Source: CAYQPF01 sp964419225 (GTDB lineage: Bacteria; Cloacimonadota; Cloacimonadia; Cloacimonadales; CAYQPF01). From it: 39,836 nucleotides of DNA. Shown here in pieces: positions 25,223 through 34,211 of the stretch. The position numbers and the translations under genes are program-made. A model generated the notes under the pieces. It made no database searches and had not been told where the DNA came from. It worked only from the letters and a program-made list of their open reading frames with translations. Location: contig CAYQPF010000028.1 of assembly GCA_964419225.1 (NCBI GenBank), positions 1-39,836 on the forward strand, in the 5' to 3' direction. Each line of letters opens with the position of its first letter. The first letter of the stretch is position 1.

Positions 25223-26934
25223 ATAAAAAAAACAGTTACTTTAACACTGCTGTTGTGCTGCAGTATTTATCTTTTCAGTTGGGCGGGTGAGGGAACATCA
25301 GAAAATCCCATAAAATTGCTCTACCATCTGATCTGGCTGATCTGGCAACAGCTGTGAACGGTGGTGAATCGCAGGATGGAGTTTATTTTGAGCAAACCAG
25401 CAATCTCGATCTTTCCGCTTATCCTAACTGGATCCCGATAGGTATCGATGAGCCCAATCCTTTTAGCGGAAATTATAACGGACTGGGGCACTCTGTTACA
25501 AATTTGAATCAGAACAGATCAGCAGATCTGGCGGGTTTGTTCGGAGCTATGATTAAAAGCAGTGGATATGGAGAGTTGTCCAACTTAACTGTTTCCGGAA
25601 CTGTGATTAATTCAGCTCTAGACGCAACTTTACTTGTCGGAGCAATACTAAATTATAATATCTATAACTGTCATACTTCCGGATCAGTAAACGGTAGTCG
25701 GTATGCAGGCGGATTTGCCGGAGTTATATTCGGATGTAATGTTAATGGCTGCTCAACTAATATTAACCTGGTTAATACAGATATAGAATGCGGTGGTTTT
25801 ACTGCTCATGCCGAAAACTCTATCATTAGTAATTGTTTTTCCACAGGCTTAGTCCGTTCGGGGGATTTGGCCGGTGGATTCATGTGCTATTCCATTAATA
25901 ATCTAGTTGAAAACTGTTATTCCCGTGCCAACCTTGTACGCACCACTGGTACAAGTGTGCAATTTGCGGGCTTCATTATTACTAACGGTACTGACTCGTC
26001 CACTAATAACTGCTACTCTACCGGATGGCTCAAAGAAGGCTCTGAAGCAGGGGAAAACCTTCCCATGTCGGGGTTTATCCTCGGGAATATTGGAACAATT
26101 AGCAATTGTTTTTGGGATGAGCAAGCTTCCTACTGTACCTACTCCGCAGGTGAAGGAGAGGGAGTTGAAGGGAAAACAACTGCCCAAATGACTAATATGA
26201 CAACTTTCTCCTCTGCCGGTTGGGATATTTCTGCCAGTAATACAGGAACAGTTTGGAATATTGGTAACAGCCATAATAATGGCTACCCCTATTTTAGCTG
26301 GCAATATTCAGGAGGCACTCTGCCCGTTACTTTGTCCTCCTTTACAGGCTTATACTCTACTTCGAACAATGTTACTCTTTCCTGGACTACCCAGTCTGAA
26401 AGCAGTATGCTGGGCTATAACATTTACCGGAATACCTCAGATAACTTTGAAAACTCCGTAAGAGTCAACTTTAGTATCATTCCTTCTCAGAATCAGTCTG
26501 TTACACATAACTATTCTTACTCTGAAACAGATTTTGCACCAGACACCAATTACTACTATTGGCTGGAAGCTGTGCAATATGACGGAATGATTCAATCTTT
26601 TGGGCCGGTATCTATTAAAACTGGTGGCTCTGCTACTTCTCCGGAAGAACAGATCTTTTTCACCAAACTCCATAATGCCTATCCGAATCCCTTTAATCCC
26701 AGTACTTCTTTAGCCTTTGAACTCGCTAAACCGTCTCAGGTTAATATCGAGATCTTTAATGCCAAAGGGCAAAAGATCTGTACTTTAACTGAGAGAAATT
26801 ATTCTGCCGGAAAGCATTCAGTTGTCTGGAATGGTAAAGATTTTCAACAAAAACCCTGCGGTTCCGGTGTTTACTTCTCTAAAATGACTGCCGGTACTTA
26901 TAAACAAATCAATAAAATGATGCTCATCAAGTAG
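25223..26934 (+). pseudogene. Secreted GLUG-repeat surface protein with sorting tail; start codon and frame damaged
   Basis: After AGGAGG the expected start codon is ATA (25223) rather than ATG. It is followed in frame by KKTVTLTLLLCCSIYLFSWA, a clear signal peptide. About 30 codons in, the frame breaks at an A-run (25312-25315). One more A would restore ENPIKIALPSDLADLATAVN, the usual lead-in of this family, and join the open frame that runs to 26934. The rest is intact: GLUG-type repeats (GGFAGVIFGCNVNGCSTN, GGFMCYSINNLVENCYS and similar), an FN3-like domain, AYPNPFNPSTSLAF and the ending KMMLIK. As written, the signal peptide and body are not in one frame. This could be real decay, slippage or a sequencing error. 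An internal GTG at 25354 would give a 526-residue product without a signal peptide. Confidence 0.75.
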
Positions 26935-26952
26935 AGACACATATTTGCGTCT
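26931..26952 (+). repeat. GAGACGCA-family palindrome overlapping a stop codon
   Basis: GTAGAGACACATATTTGCGTCTC, where TAG (26932-26934) is the stop codon of the GLUG-protein frame. One arm position has changed (GACAC for GACGC). Confidence 0.7.
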
Positions 26953-26974
26953 CAATTCCAGGTATTGTATTTTG

Positions 26975-27001
26975 GGCTGACTCCCGCGTCAGCCTTTTTT
27001 T
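26975..27001 (+). terminator. Rho-independent terminator after the GLUG-protein gene
   Basis: A perfect 7-bp GC-rich stem (GGCTGAC / GTCAGCC) with loop TCCCGC, followed directly by seven T. Confidence 0.9.
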
Positions 27002-27176
27002 CAACTCTCAACTTCTCTTGTCTATCAAGTCAATAGAGTCCATACTGTCCCTGTAGTCCATATAGTCCATCAAGTCCATTTATACCCTCTCTCACAATAA
27101 GAATCCTCTCCGATCCGTGACTAGCTGCCTGATCTGCGTCATTCCGCGTTCTATTAAGCGTCCCATCCGACTGCCC

Positions 27177-27425
27177 TTATTTCAAATTTCGTTCCTTTAA
27201 AAGTTTTTCCAGTTCTTGATTATCTTTGGGTTTAGTTATCAGTTTATAAATAAAATACAATAAGATCAGGGATAGGAATCCCCATCCATTCACCACAATG
27301 CTATAGATTACAATACCGATCAGGATTCCAATGAAGAGTGCATTTGTAGTGGAATTTGATTTTCTTTTTTTTGCTTCATCCAGCAATTGCTGATCTGTTA
27401 ACTCTGAAAGTTCTTTTTGATTCAT
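27177..27425 (-). CDS. Small membrane protein, unknown function
   Basis: The start is placed at the ATG at 27425 because GGGAG lies 8 bases upstream; an in-frame extension to 27479 has no such site. The 82-residue product begins MNQKELSELTDQQLLDEAKK, a charged helix. Two membrane helices follow (about 27-43 and 46-62), and it ends in a charged tail (ELEKLLKERN). Similar short proteins with this head, two helices and a KERN-like ending occur in Bacteroidetes-like bacteria, but I know no function. Confidence 0.7.
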   Translation of the reverse strand: MNQKELSELTDQQLLDEAKKRKSNSTTNALFIGILIGIVIYSIVVNGWGFLSLILLYFIYKLITKPKDNQELEKLLKERNLK

Positions 27426-27618
27426 TATTAATCTCCCTGGTTTAGTCTTAACAAGATTATACCGGATTACACCTCTCAAAGGTCCATCAGATTGTGAATG
27501 ATCACAAATATCTGGTGGTCCGGCTAGTTAATGTTTCATTTTTACGTATCGAATTTTGAATGTCAAGAAAAATGAATTCCGTGCCTTGTATATGGGTAAA
27601 CCCATATTGTGTCTGCTT

Positions 27619-28120
27619 CTTTCTTTATCCACTAATTACACTAATTTCACGAATTATGAGATAAGAGAACTAATTAGTATTTAGGAAGAAAATGGTTTTG
27701 ATAATCTGGTAGAATATTTGATTCGAAGTAGTTACTTGATAAAGTTGAAAAGCAATTTTGGAGAGTTTTACCACGAATTGTGCGAATTATGCTAATGATG
27801 GAAATGAGACATTTTACCATTATCACCATTCAAATTACATGGAACAGCTTTTTTTAAACTACTCTCTACCTTTAATAGTTTTATTTTTTCCTCTCATCTC
27901 CTAATTCGTTTAATTCGCACAATTCGTGGTAAAAATATCTCTAAAGCATCTCTCTTTCTTTTTCTATCCACTAATTACACTAATTTCACGAATAATTTTT
28001 TTTAATATCTCCTGATCAGTGGAAATCAGTGTTGATCAGTGGCTAAACTCTCTAAAAATTCTCCTTCTCTTAATTCGTGTAATTCGTGAAATTCGTGGAC
28101 CACAACTCTCGGAAAGCGGT
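27619..28120. repeat. Nonamer-triplet repeat element, long copy D
   Basis: About 500 bp containing all module types in order: TCCACTAATTACACTAATTT, the GATAATCTGGTAGAAT spacer, TACCACGAATTGTGCGAATT, the inverted AATTCGCACAATTCGTGGTA, a second TCCACTAATTACACTAATTT, the GATCAGTGG units, and the inverted TAATTCGTGTAATTCGTGAA. It is the most complete copy, ending about 65 bp before the next start codon. Confidence 0.8.
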
Positions 28121-28184
28121 TTAGTTAAACTTGACATCGAACATGATCTTTCGTTTATTGTTTATAGTTTAAGTGGAGGGTTTT

Positions 28185-28595
28185 ATGGATATTATTAAAG
28201 TACTTTTTGTTTTTGGTGCCTTATATCATTTGGCTTTTGCTATTTTTCACATGTTTTTCTGGAAGCTTTTCAACTGGAAAGAGGAACTCAGGTTGATGAC
28301 ATTCCGCAACAGAGGTATCCTCCAGATTCAAAACATCTGCCTGATAGTGTTATTCCTGGGTTTAGCGATTATGCCTATTCTTAGCTTGAATGACCTTTAC
28401 GAGACAAGGCTCTGGAAATTTTTGCTGCTGTTTATATCCCTATTCTGGTTTGTCAGAATGATCTGCCAATACTTTTTCTATAAGCTCTCGACCAGCCTTT
28501 CCCGGGTTTTTTTCGTAATCTTCTTTCTGGGGTTCCTCAATTATCTGATCCTTTTTATCCTGGTCATTCAGGGCTATGGGCTTATGATAGATTAA
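28185..28595 (+). CDS. Small polytopic membrane protein, unknown function
   Basis: The ATG at 28185 follows GGAGGG by 4 bases; the GTG at 28173 overlaps the ribosome-binding site and is less likely. The product is 136 residues with four membrane helices and conserved-looking polar loops (FHMFFWKLFNWKEEL, MTFRNRGILQIQN). The layout fits a small integral membrane protein family. I do not recognise a function. It stands alone between repeat element D and a convergent surface-protein gene. Confidence 0.7.
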   Translation: MDIIKVLFVFGALYHLAFAIFHMFFWKLFNWKEELRLMTFRNRGILQIQNICLIVLFLGLAIMPILSLNDLYETRLWKFLLLFISLFWFVRMICQYFFYKLSTSLSRVFFVIFFLGFLNYLILFILVIQGYGLMID

Positions 28596-28663
28596 TTCTC
28601 AATTTCCCCTTCTCTCGCCCATTTCGTCCATATTGTCCATACAGTCCATCTAGTCCATTATCC

Positions 28664-29935
28664 CTATTTCAGAAGAAGTACTTTCCTGATTTGGGAGGTA
28701 TTGGCTTTTAGTCTTACGAAATAGACGCCTGAAGATAGCGTTTTACCTGAATTATCTGTTCCGCTCCAGATAGAAGTATAGCTCCCTGGTTTGAGAAACT
28801 CATGTACTTGATTTTTGACTAATCTACCTTTGATATCATAAATATCCAGTTTTATCAAACCGGAGTTATTTATGGTAAAAGAAATTTTAGTCGAGGGATT
28901 AAAAGGATTGGGGAAGATTTTCAACAGGCTTTCATTAACCGGATTCTCTGAATCCTGATTATTTACTTCATAACTGAACTCTGTTCTCGTAGTAGTATCC
29001 CAGTCAGAATCGTTCCACTCATTAAAATAGGAAGTACTCAGACGATTTTCATCGTATATATTGATTATTTGGTTTACATTAGTCCATTGCCCACTACTAT
29101 TACTTTCATATACATTTCCACTGTAAAGCTCATTTTGGTAATTGTACGTGACTCTGTCACTGTTTTGGTATTGACCATCAGTAAAAAACTGCACTTCCCG
29201 GATACTAAGCTTTCCTTGAGGATCATAGGAAAACTGAGAAATTGCACTCATAGAAGAGTCAGCTCCTGTCCACCAATATGTAGAATATCTGACAAGTTCA
29301 TCTTCTGACCATTCAGCATAATTTCGTACCCAGTTTGTCCATTGATTACTGTCATAATTGTATTGTTTAACATCATACTGAATAATGTTACCATTACTGA
29401 TCACAAATAAAGTTCTAAATCTATTGCTCCAGGTATCGGAATTATTTACATCATTATAGAATTCATTCATTACTCCGTTTTCATCATAAATATAACGCTC
29501 TCTGAAAAGATCATACCAATTGTTTCCTGTCAGACATGACATGATGATCTGAGAAGGTTTACCGAACGAGTCATAAGAGACATTGAATTTGTAATGATCT
29601 TCACCATCGCTATAATAGTGATTTTCGTAAATTAATGCCGGTAGGTTATTTAAGTAATCGACTTGAAAGCTGCTTGTTGTTACCCAGGAAGTATCATTTA
29701 AACTGTAGCTGTGCTGATCATTGTAACCTAATGTTGCAATGTCATACCACAATTTGTAAAAACCAGGATAGAAATCAAAATAAACAGGCTGAATTCCTCC
29801 AAGATTCCGGAATGCATTTATTCGACTATTGACAATAGTATTAAGAGAATTCCGGGTATCCATTTTCTCTGAAACTGCATTAAGAAATGTCACTAAGAGA
29901 ATTAGAATAAGACAAGTCAATACAAATTTTTTCAT
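28664..29935 (-). CDS. Secreted Tyr/Trp-rich repeat protein with type IX-like sorting tail
   Basis: The start is at the ATG at 29935, preceded by AGGAGCGG; an extension to 29965 would add a head before the signal peptide MKKFVLTCLILILLVTFLNA. The product is 423 residues. Its middle consists of imperfect repeats of about 40 residues built around Y-x-YDxxGxxxxxxxxxxW (YIYDENGVMNEFYN, FSYDPQGKLSIREVQF, NIYDENRLSTSYFNEW), a pattern related to RHS/YD-like strand repeats. The C-terminus has IFPNPFNPSTKISF, a FlgD-like domain and KVLLLK. It is expected at the cell surface. Function unknown. Confidence 0.8.
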   Translation of the reverse strand: MKKFVLTCLILILLVTFLNAVSEKMDTRNSLNTIVNSRINAFRNLGGIQPVYFDFYPGFYKLWYDIATLGYNDQHSYSLNDTSWVTTSSFQVDYLNNLPALIYENHYYSDGEDHYKFNVSYDSFGKPSQIIMSCLTGNNWYDLFRERYIYDENGVMNEFYNDVNNSDTWSNRFRTLFVISNGNIIQYDVKQYNYDSNQWTNWVRNYAEWSEDELVRYSTYWWTGADSSMSAISQFSYDPQGKLSIREVQFFTDGQYQNSDRVTYNYQNELYSGNVYESNSSGQWTNVNQIINIYDENRLSTSYFNEWNDSDWDTTTRTEFSYEVNNQDSENPVNESLLKIFPNPFNPSTKISFTINNSGLIKLDIYDIKGRLVKNQVHEFLKPGSYTSIWSGTDNSGKTLSSGVYFVRLKANTSQIRKVLLLK

Positions 29936-29956
29936 AAAACCGCTCCTAAAATTTAA

Positions 29957-29989
29957 ATTATACAAATATAATGATGTAGTTTATGTCAA
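29957..29989 (-). promoter_or_regulatory. Candidate promoter of the 28664 gene
   Basis: On the minus strand TTGACA (29984-29989) and TATAAT (29957-29962) are near-perfect boxes but 21 bp apart, too far for standard sigma-70. Between them lies TATATTTG, which matches the Bacteroidetes-type -7 pattern TAnnTTTG. Either reading is possible. Confidence 0.4.
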
Positions 29990-30222
29990 TAAATAAATTA
30001 GGAAAAATTCTGGAGAGAGATTTTACTCCTTTATTGCCCCTATGCTGCATTGTTCGGATTATGCTCCCCTGTCCATTTTCTCCATTCCGTCTGTATAGTC
30101 CCTATTGTCACTATACTCAAACAACTATTGCCGACCTGTTGTCAGACAGTAATATGGGATAATATGGGGTTTCTGTAACCGGACTATTGGGGTCTATGCC
30201 CTTTCTGTGAAAATGAAATATT

Positions 30223-30255
30223 AACCGGACAAGTACCGGACAAGTACCGGACAAG
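30223..30255. repeat. CCGGACAAGTA x3 tandem repeat
   Basis: Three 11-bp units. The same motif recurs at 35924-35957. A 12-bp version encodes Thr-Gly-Gln-Val, a repeat I associate with the linker of AlbA_2/HATPase-type ATP-binding proteins, so it may be a fragment of such a gene. The surrounding 29990-30350 holds no gene. Confidence 0.6.
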
Positions 30256-30359
30256 AAAACAATTAGAATTCACTTTCTGTCAATTTCTCCCTTCTCTCAC
30301 TAACAACAATTTCCCCTCTTGTCCCTGTTCTCAAAGCACCTTTATCACCTGACTTTGGT

Positions 30360-30705
30360 TACCATTTTCGCCAAATTTGCACAATTCGTGGTAAATAGCA
30401 TCTTTTCTTCTTTTTCTATCCACTAATTACACTAATTTCACGAATTAGAAAATCATAAAAGATCCGTTCATCAGTGGCCAAACTCTCTAAAAGCATCTCT
30501 CCCCGCCATATTTTACAAACACCACCTATCTAATTTCTATAATCTAACTTGTCCAAAATACACTTCTCTCTTAATACTATAAATTTCTCTTTCTTCTCTT
30601 AATTTGTGTAATTCGTGAAATTCGTGGACCACACTCCCGAAAAGCGTCTCCCAGTTCGTTTAATTTGCACAATTCGTGGTAAAAATATCCTAAAAGCATC
30701 TCTCC
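30360..30705. repeat. Nonamer-triplet repeat elements, scrambled copies E
   Basis: A partial GCACAATTCGTGGTA module, then TCCACTAATTACACTAATTT, GATCCGTTCATCAGTGG, the inverted TAATTTGTGTAATTCGTGAA, and again GCACAATTCGTGGTA. It is the same module set in a new order. Bases 30706-30915 repeat a 60-bp phrase also found at 27100-27170 (TCTGCGTCATCCGCGTTCTA region) and otherwise hold no gene. Confidence 0.75.
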
Positions 30706-30915
30706 TTCCCCTCACTCACATTAAGAATCCTCTCAATCTGTGACTTTCTGCCAAATCTGCGTCATCCGCGTTCTATTAAGCGTCTCATCCTGAAAATCCT
30801 GTATATACATGCAATGATGTCTCTGAAAATTTCTCTTCTTCACCTGCTAAATCCTTAATCTACCTACTCACCCCTTAATACTTGCTTGCGGGTTTCAATA
30901 CTTTTCTTTCTCTGT

Positions 30916-31030
30916 CATTCCATTCACCATTTACAGTTTACCATTCACAATTCTATACGTCCATACATAAAAAAACAGGCGAAAATTAAGAAACTCGTTT
31001 TGTATTGACATTAGAAGGCGATTTATAATA
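30916..31030 (+). repeat. Promoter-bearing repeat module, copy 1
   Basis: It contains CATTCACCATTTACAG, CCATACATAAAAAAACAGGC and ATTAAGAAACTCGTTTTG, then TTGACATTAGAAGGCGATTTATAATA. TATAAT with an upstream TTG-type hexamer could serve as a promoter. Copies lie at 34075-34169 and 36284-36328. This one is upstream of the damaged 31121 gene. Confidence 0.7.
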
Positions 31031-31120
31031 ACTTGGATTGAGAGGTGGATTTGAAGAGGTTAAGCTGTTCGACATTTCCGAACAACTCATCATGGATTTA
31101 CCACGAGAAAGGAGGTTTAT

Positions 31121-31393
31121 ATGAACAGCCTTGAGAATACTGACGCAAGAAGTGATGAACTTATTTCAGGCATTGAAAAACTGATTAATACAGTGCAAAT
31201 CAAACAGCAATATATTTGAATTCCACTTTAAATATATTGTACTGGTCTATTGGCAGATATATTTTGTCAAAACTTAAACACGAGGTTTATTCTGGATACG
31301 GCAAACAGATTCTTGCGACGCTGTCGCAAACATTAACTCTGATTTGGGCAAAAGAGTTAAGCCGTTCGGAATTTCCGATCAACTGCTATTGAT
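31121..31393 (+). pseudogene. Remnant of a DUF1016 (YhcG-type) nuclease gene, N-terminal domain only
   Basis: GGAGG precedes an ATG whose frame (MNSLENTDARSDELISGIEK...) stops after 32 codons. Just before the stop the homologous frame continues one base back as NSTLNILYWSIGRYILSKL, then GYGKQILATLSQTLT, the N-terminal DUF1016 pattern LYWxIGxxI...GYGKxIxxxLSxxL. Adding one A to the run at 31202-31204 joins the two. The sequence then stops at 31393, with no C-terminal nuclease domain. A 35-bp block (GTTAAGCcGTTCGgaATTTCC type) occurs both upstream (about 31056-31090) and at its end (about 31345-31380). The remnant lies directly before a fuller copy of the same family. Confidence 0.7.
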
Positions 31394-31452
31394 TGGAAAA
31401 ATGATAACATCAATTTTTATTATTTCGATATGAATATCTGGAGGGTAAGTTT

Positions 31453-32492
31453 ATGGAAAGTATTAGTAAACTTAACGAAGTTGAATTTTCAGAAGAATAT
31501 GTCATCTTTCTGAAAGAAATAAAAAGCAAAATTATAGCAAGTAAAATTAAGGCAGCAAAATTGGTTAACCAAACATTTATTGATTTGTATTGGTATATTG
31601 GACAAATGATAGTTACCAAGCAAGAAAAACTTGATTGGGGAAAATCCGTGGTGGAAATGCTTTCAAAAGATCTAAAATTAGCGTTTCCTGATATGACGGG
31701 ATTCTCACCCCAAAATCTTTGGCTTGCCCGTCAATTTTATCTGGAATACAAAGATTCACTAATTCTCCAACCGTTGGTTGGAGAATTACCTTGGAGTCAT
31801 AACATAATAATTTTGCAAAAAGTTAAAGATGAAGCTTCAAGATTTTTTTATCTCGAATCAACTGCAAAATTCGGATGGACTAGAAGTGTATTATTGAATC
31901 AGATTAAAGCTCAAGCATTTGAACGTAGTAGTATAGAGAAATCTCATAATTTTGCTAAAACTTTGCCTGTTCATCTTTTAGAGCAAGCAGATGAAATGTT
32001 AAAAAAAGTAGAATCAATTTAGAATTTCTAGGGATAGCTCAACCTTTACAAGAAAAAGAATTGGAAAGGAGATTATTACGGAAACTAAAGGATTTTCTAA
32101 TAGAAATTGGGTATGGCTTTTGTTTTATTGGAAGTCAATACAGGCTTACACTCGGTAAAAAGGAATATTATATTGATCTTCTTTTTTATCATAGATTTTT
32201 GAAATGTTTGGTAGCAATTGAACTTAAAACTGGATCTTTTAAACCTGAGTATGCTGGAAAAATGGATTTCTATCTGGAATTGCTTAATGATTACGAAAAA
32301 GACAAAAATGATAATCCATCGATTGGTATCATCCTTTGTGCAGAAAAAGATAAAATGGAAGTTGAAGTTAGCCTTAGAACAAAAACTAATCCTATTGGAG
32401 TAACCACATACCAACTATATCCTGAGCTACCTGAAGAATATAAGGGAAAACTGCCTAGTCAGAAAGACTGGCAAAGATTATTGGAGTTTTAG
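31453..32492 (+). pseudogene. DUF1016 / YhcG-family PD-(D/E)XK nuclease, split by a -1 frame change
   Basis: The first frame (31453-32022, 189 residues) is the DUF1016 N-terminal domain: LYWYIGQMIV, WGKSVVEMLSKDL, FSPQNLWLARQFY, LPWSHNIIILQKV. The second frame (in phase with 32061-32492, 143 residues as an open frame) is the nuclease domain: GYGFCFIGSQYRLTLG, YYIDLLFYHR, VAIELKTG, then GKMDFYLELLND and PSIGIILCAEKD. Both are well preserved, including the Asp and Glu-x-Lys residues. They meet at seven A (32001-32007): one more A gives KKSRINLEFLGIAQPLQEKELERRLL, as in intact relatives. A -1 ribosomal slip at A AAA AAA, or polymerase slippage, could also produce the full protein. YhcG proteins are linked to restriction systems and mobile elements. 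GGAGGG precedes the start. Confidence 0.8.
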
Positions 32493-32742
32493 AACAGAAT
32501 CTTACAGAAGAATAAAAATTGCCAGATGAAACAACCTTATGAAAATTCGGAAAATCCGAATTATCCGTCAAACCAACAAATTTTGCGTCTCATACATAAA
32601 AATAGATTTGCGTCTCAAATACCTGGGATTCGGCTTACAATAGCAATAAATATACTCAAAAACAGATTAATGTGATAAAATCTCAAAAAACATTTACAAA
32701 ATAGAGAATATGATTTTAATGGGGACTATTAAGGAGGTTGTA
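32493..32742. other. Intergenic stretch with hairpin and half-palindromes
   Basis: AATTCGGA-AAA-TCCGAATT at 32544-32562 is a perfect 8-bp hairpin without a T-run. TTTGCGTCTC occurs twice in the same direction (about 32582 and 32610), half-copies of the GAGACGCA palindrome. No gene seen. Confidence 0.5.
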
Positions 32743-34026
32743 ATGTTAGTACAATTCAGTGTTGATAACTTTCGTTCCTTTAGGAATAAAATTGTTTTTA
32801 GTATGGTCGCTTCACCTATTAAAGAATTACCAAGTCATATTATTTCCTGTGATTCTCTAAAACTCCTTAAAACAGGAATCTTGTATGGAGCTAATGCAAG
32901 TGGAAAGACAAATCTGCTCAAAGCAATTAATTTCATGAAGAATTTCGTTTTGAATTCCACAAAAGATAAAGATTTCCTGAAAAGTTTTTCCAAAGATTTG
33001 TTTCAGTTGAATAAGAAGAATCTGGAAAGTCCAAGCGAATTTGAAGTAGTGTTCCTTATAGAAGAAATACTCTACAGGTATGGATTTACAATATTGAATG
33101 ATGAAATAGATAAAGAATGGCTTTATTCAACAAATACTAAAAGCAGAAAACCTCGGGAATCACTTCTTTTTTCTCGTGAAAGAGATGAGATTACTGTCGG
33201 AACCAAATTTAAGGAAGGAAACGGCAAAACAAAAATGACCAGACCCAATTCCTTATTTCTTACTTTAACTGCTATGCTGAATGGAACTGTCTCAACAGAA
33301 ATAGTGAAATGGTTTGAAAATATAATAATTATTTTAGAAGCCAGGGAAATTGATCCTTTAAACACTGTACACTTACTTGAGAAAAAAAATATTGATTTGA
33401 AAGATGTTTTGCACTTTCTCTCTAAGGCTGACTTCAATATCAAAGCGATAAGCATTGAACCTCAAAACATTAGTACAAATGGTGTACCGGAGTATCTCAA
33501 GGAAGTTATACTTGAAAACGAGAAAACCGACATAGTCAAAGGGTATAATGTAAAAACCACACATCAGTTGTTTGATTCTAATGATGATCTGTCGGGTGAA
33601 AAGGAATTAGAATTGTTTTATCATGAATCCAAGGGTACTCAAAAGTTTTTCCATTTAATAGGCCCTATCTTGCAGACCATTAAAAATAATGGCATTCTGT
33701 TCATTGATGAAATTGAATCAAGCTTGCATCCCTTGTTAACTCGTGTGATCATAGAAACCTTTACGAACAATACTGATAGAAATAATCACTCTCAGGCTGT
33801 GTTTACCACTCATGATACTTCCCATTTGGATGGATCACTTTTTAGAAGAGATGAGATATGGTTCTCTGATAAGGATTTTCAAGGGGGGACTGTCTTATTC
33901 TCTTTGGCTCAGTATAAGCAACCACAGGGGAAAGTCAGAAATGACGAAGTTTTCCGCAAGAATTATCTCAACGGAAAGTATGGGGCAATTCCAATCATAA
34001 ACTCAGAAAGTTTAATGGACAATTGA
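32743..34026 (+). CDS. AAA-family ATPase of the AbiL/RloA-like (COG1106) type
   Basis: The ATG at 32743 follows AAGGAGG by 6 bases; the upstream ATG at 32710 has no such site. The product is 427 residues. It begins MLVQFSVDNFRSFRNKIVFS, the classical opening of this SMC/ABC-like ATPase group. Walker A is GANASGKT (49-56). Walker B is GILFIDEIESSLHP near the C-terminus, and TTHDTSHL is the likely His switch. Such ATPases pair with a second protein (RloB/AbiLii-like) in abortive-infection loci. Here the next frame is cut off by a repeat after about 13 codons, so the partner seems lost. Its 3' end is partly duplicated at 36426-36504. If still expressed, it may be an orphan. Confidence 0.85.
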   Translation: MLVQFSVDNFRSFRNKIVFSMVASPIKELPSHIISCDSLKLLKTGILYGANASGKTNLLKAINFMKNFVLNSTKDKDFLKSFSKDLFQLNKKNLESPSEFEVVFLIEEILYRYGFTILNDEIDKEWLYSTNTKSRKPRESLLFSRERDEITVGTKFKEGNGKTKMTRPNSLFLTLTAMLNGTVSTEIVKWFENIIIILEAREIDPLNTVHLLEKKNIDLKDVLHFLSKADFNIKAISIEPQNISTNGVPEYLKEVILENEKTDIVKGYNVKTTHQLFDSNDDLSGEKELELFYHESKGTQKFFHLIGPILQTIKNNGILFIDEIESSLHPLLTRVIIETFTNNTDRNNHSQAVFTTHDTSHLDGSLFRRDEIWFSDKDFQGGTVLFSLAQYKQPQGKVRNDEVFRKNYLNGKYGAIPIINSESLMDN

Positions 34027-34036
34027 GAGTAGATAT

Positions 34037-34099
34037 ATGAAAAAGAACTATTTCAGCAAGTATGAAAGGCTTATCATCCCATTCACCATTAACAATTAA
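34037..34099 (+). pseudogene. Truncated start of the ATPase partner gene (tentative)
   Basis: Ten bases after the ATPase stop a frame opens with MKKNYFSKYERLI and then runs into the repeat module beginning at about 34075, ending at TAA 34097-34099. Position and direction fit the missing second gene of a two-gene system. The 13 surviving codons are too few to name it. Confidence 0.4.
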
Positions 34100-34169
34100 C
34101 CATTCACTACTCTATTCGTCCATACATAAAAAAACAGGTGGAAATTAAGAAACTTGTTTTTTATTGACA
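34075..34169 (+). repeat. Promoter-bearing repeat module, copy 2
   Basis: Close to copy 1 by eye over about 95 bp (CCATACATAAAAAAACAGGT, ATTAAGAAACTTGTTTTTTA), up to TTGACA. It then diverges into a different -10 region (TATATA about 19 bp later) before the nucleotidyltransferase gene. Confidence 0.7.
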
Positions 34170-34211
34170 ATGAATTGCAGTATAGAATTATATAAATAAG
34201 TAGGAGAAAAT

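Noticed and set aside
24101..28120. CRISPR array
   Set aside because: Repeats are long, variable, palindromic as pairs and separated by conserved rather than unique spacers; no cas genes are present.
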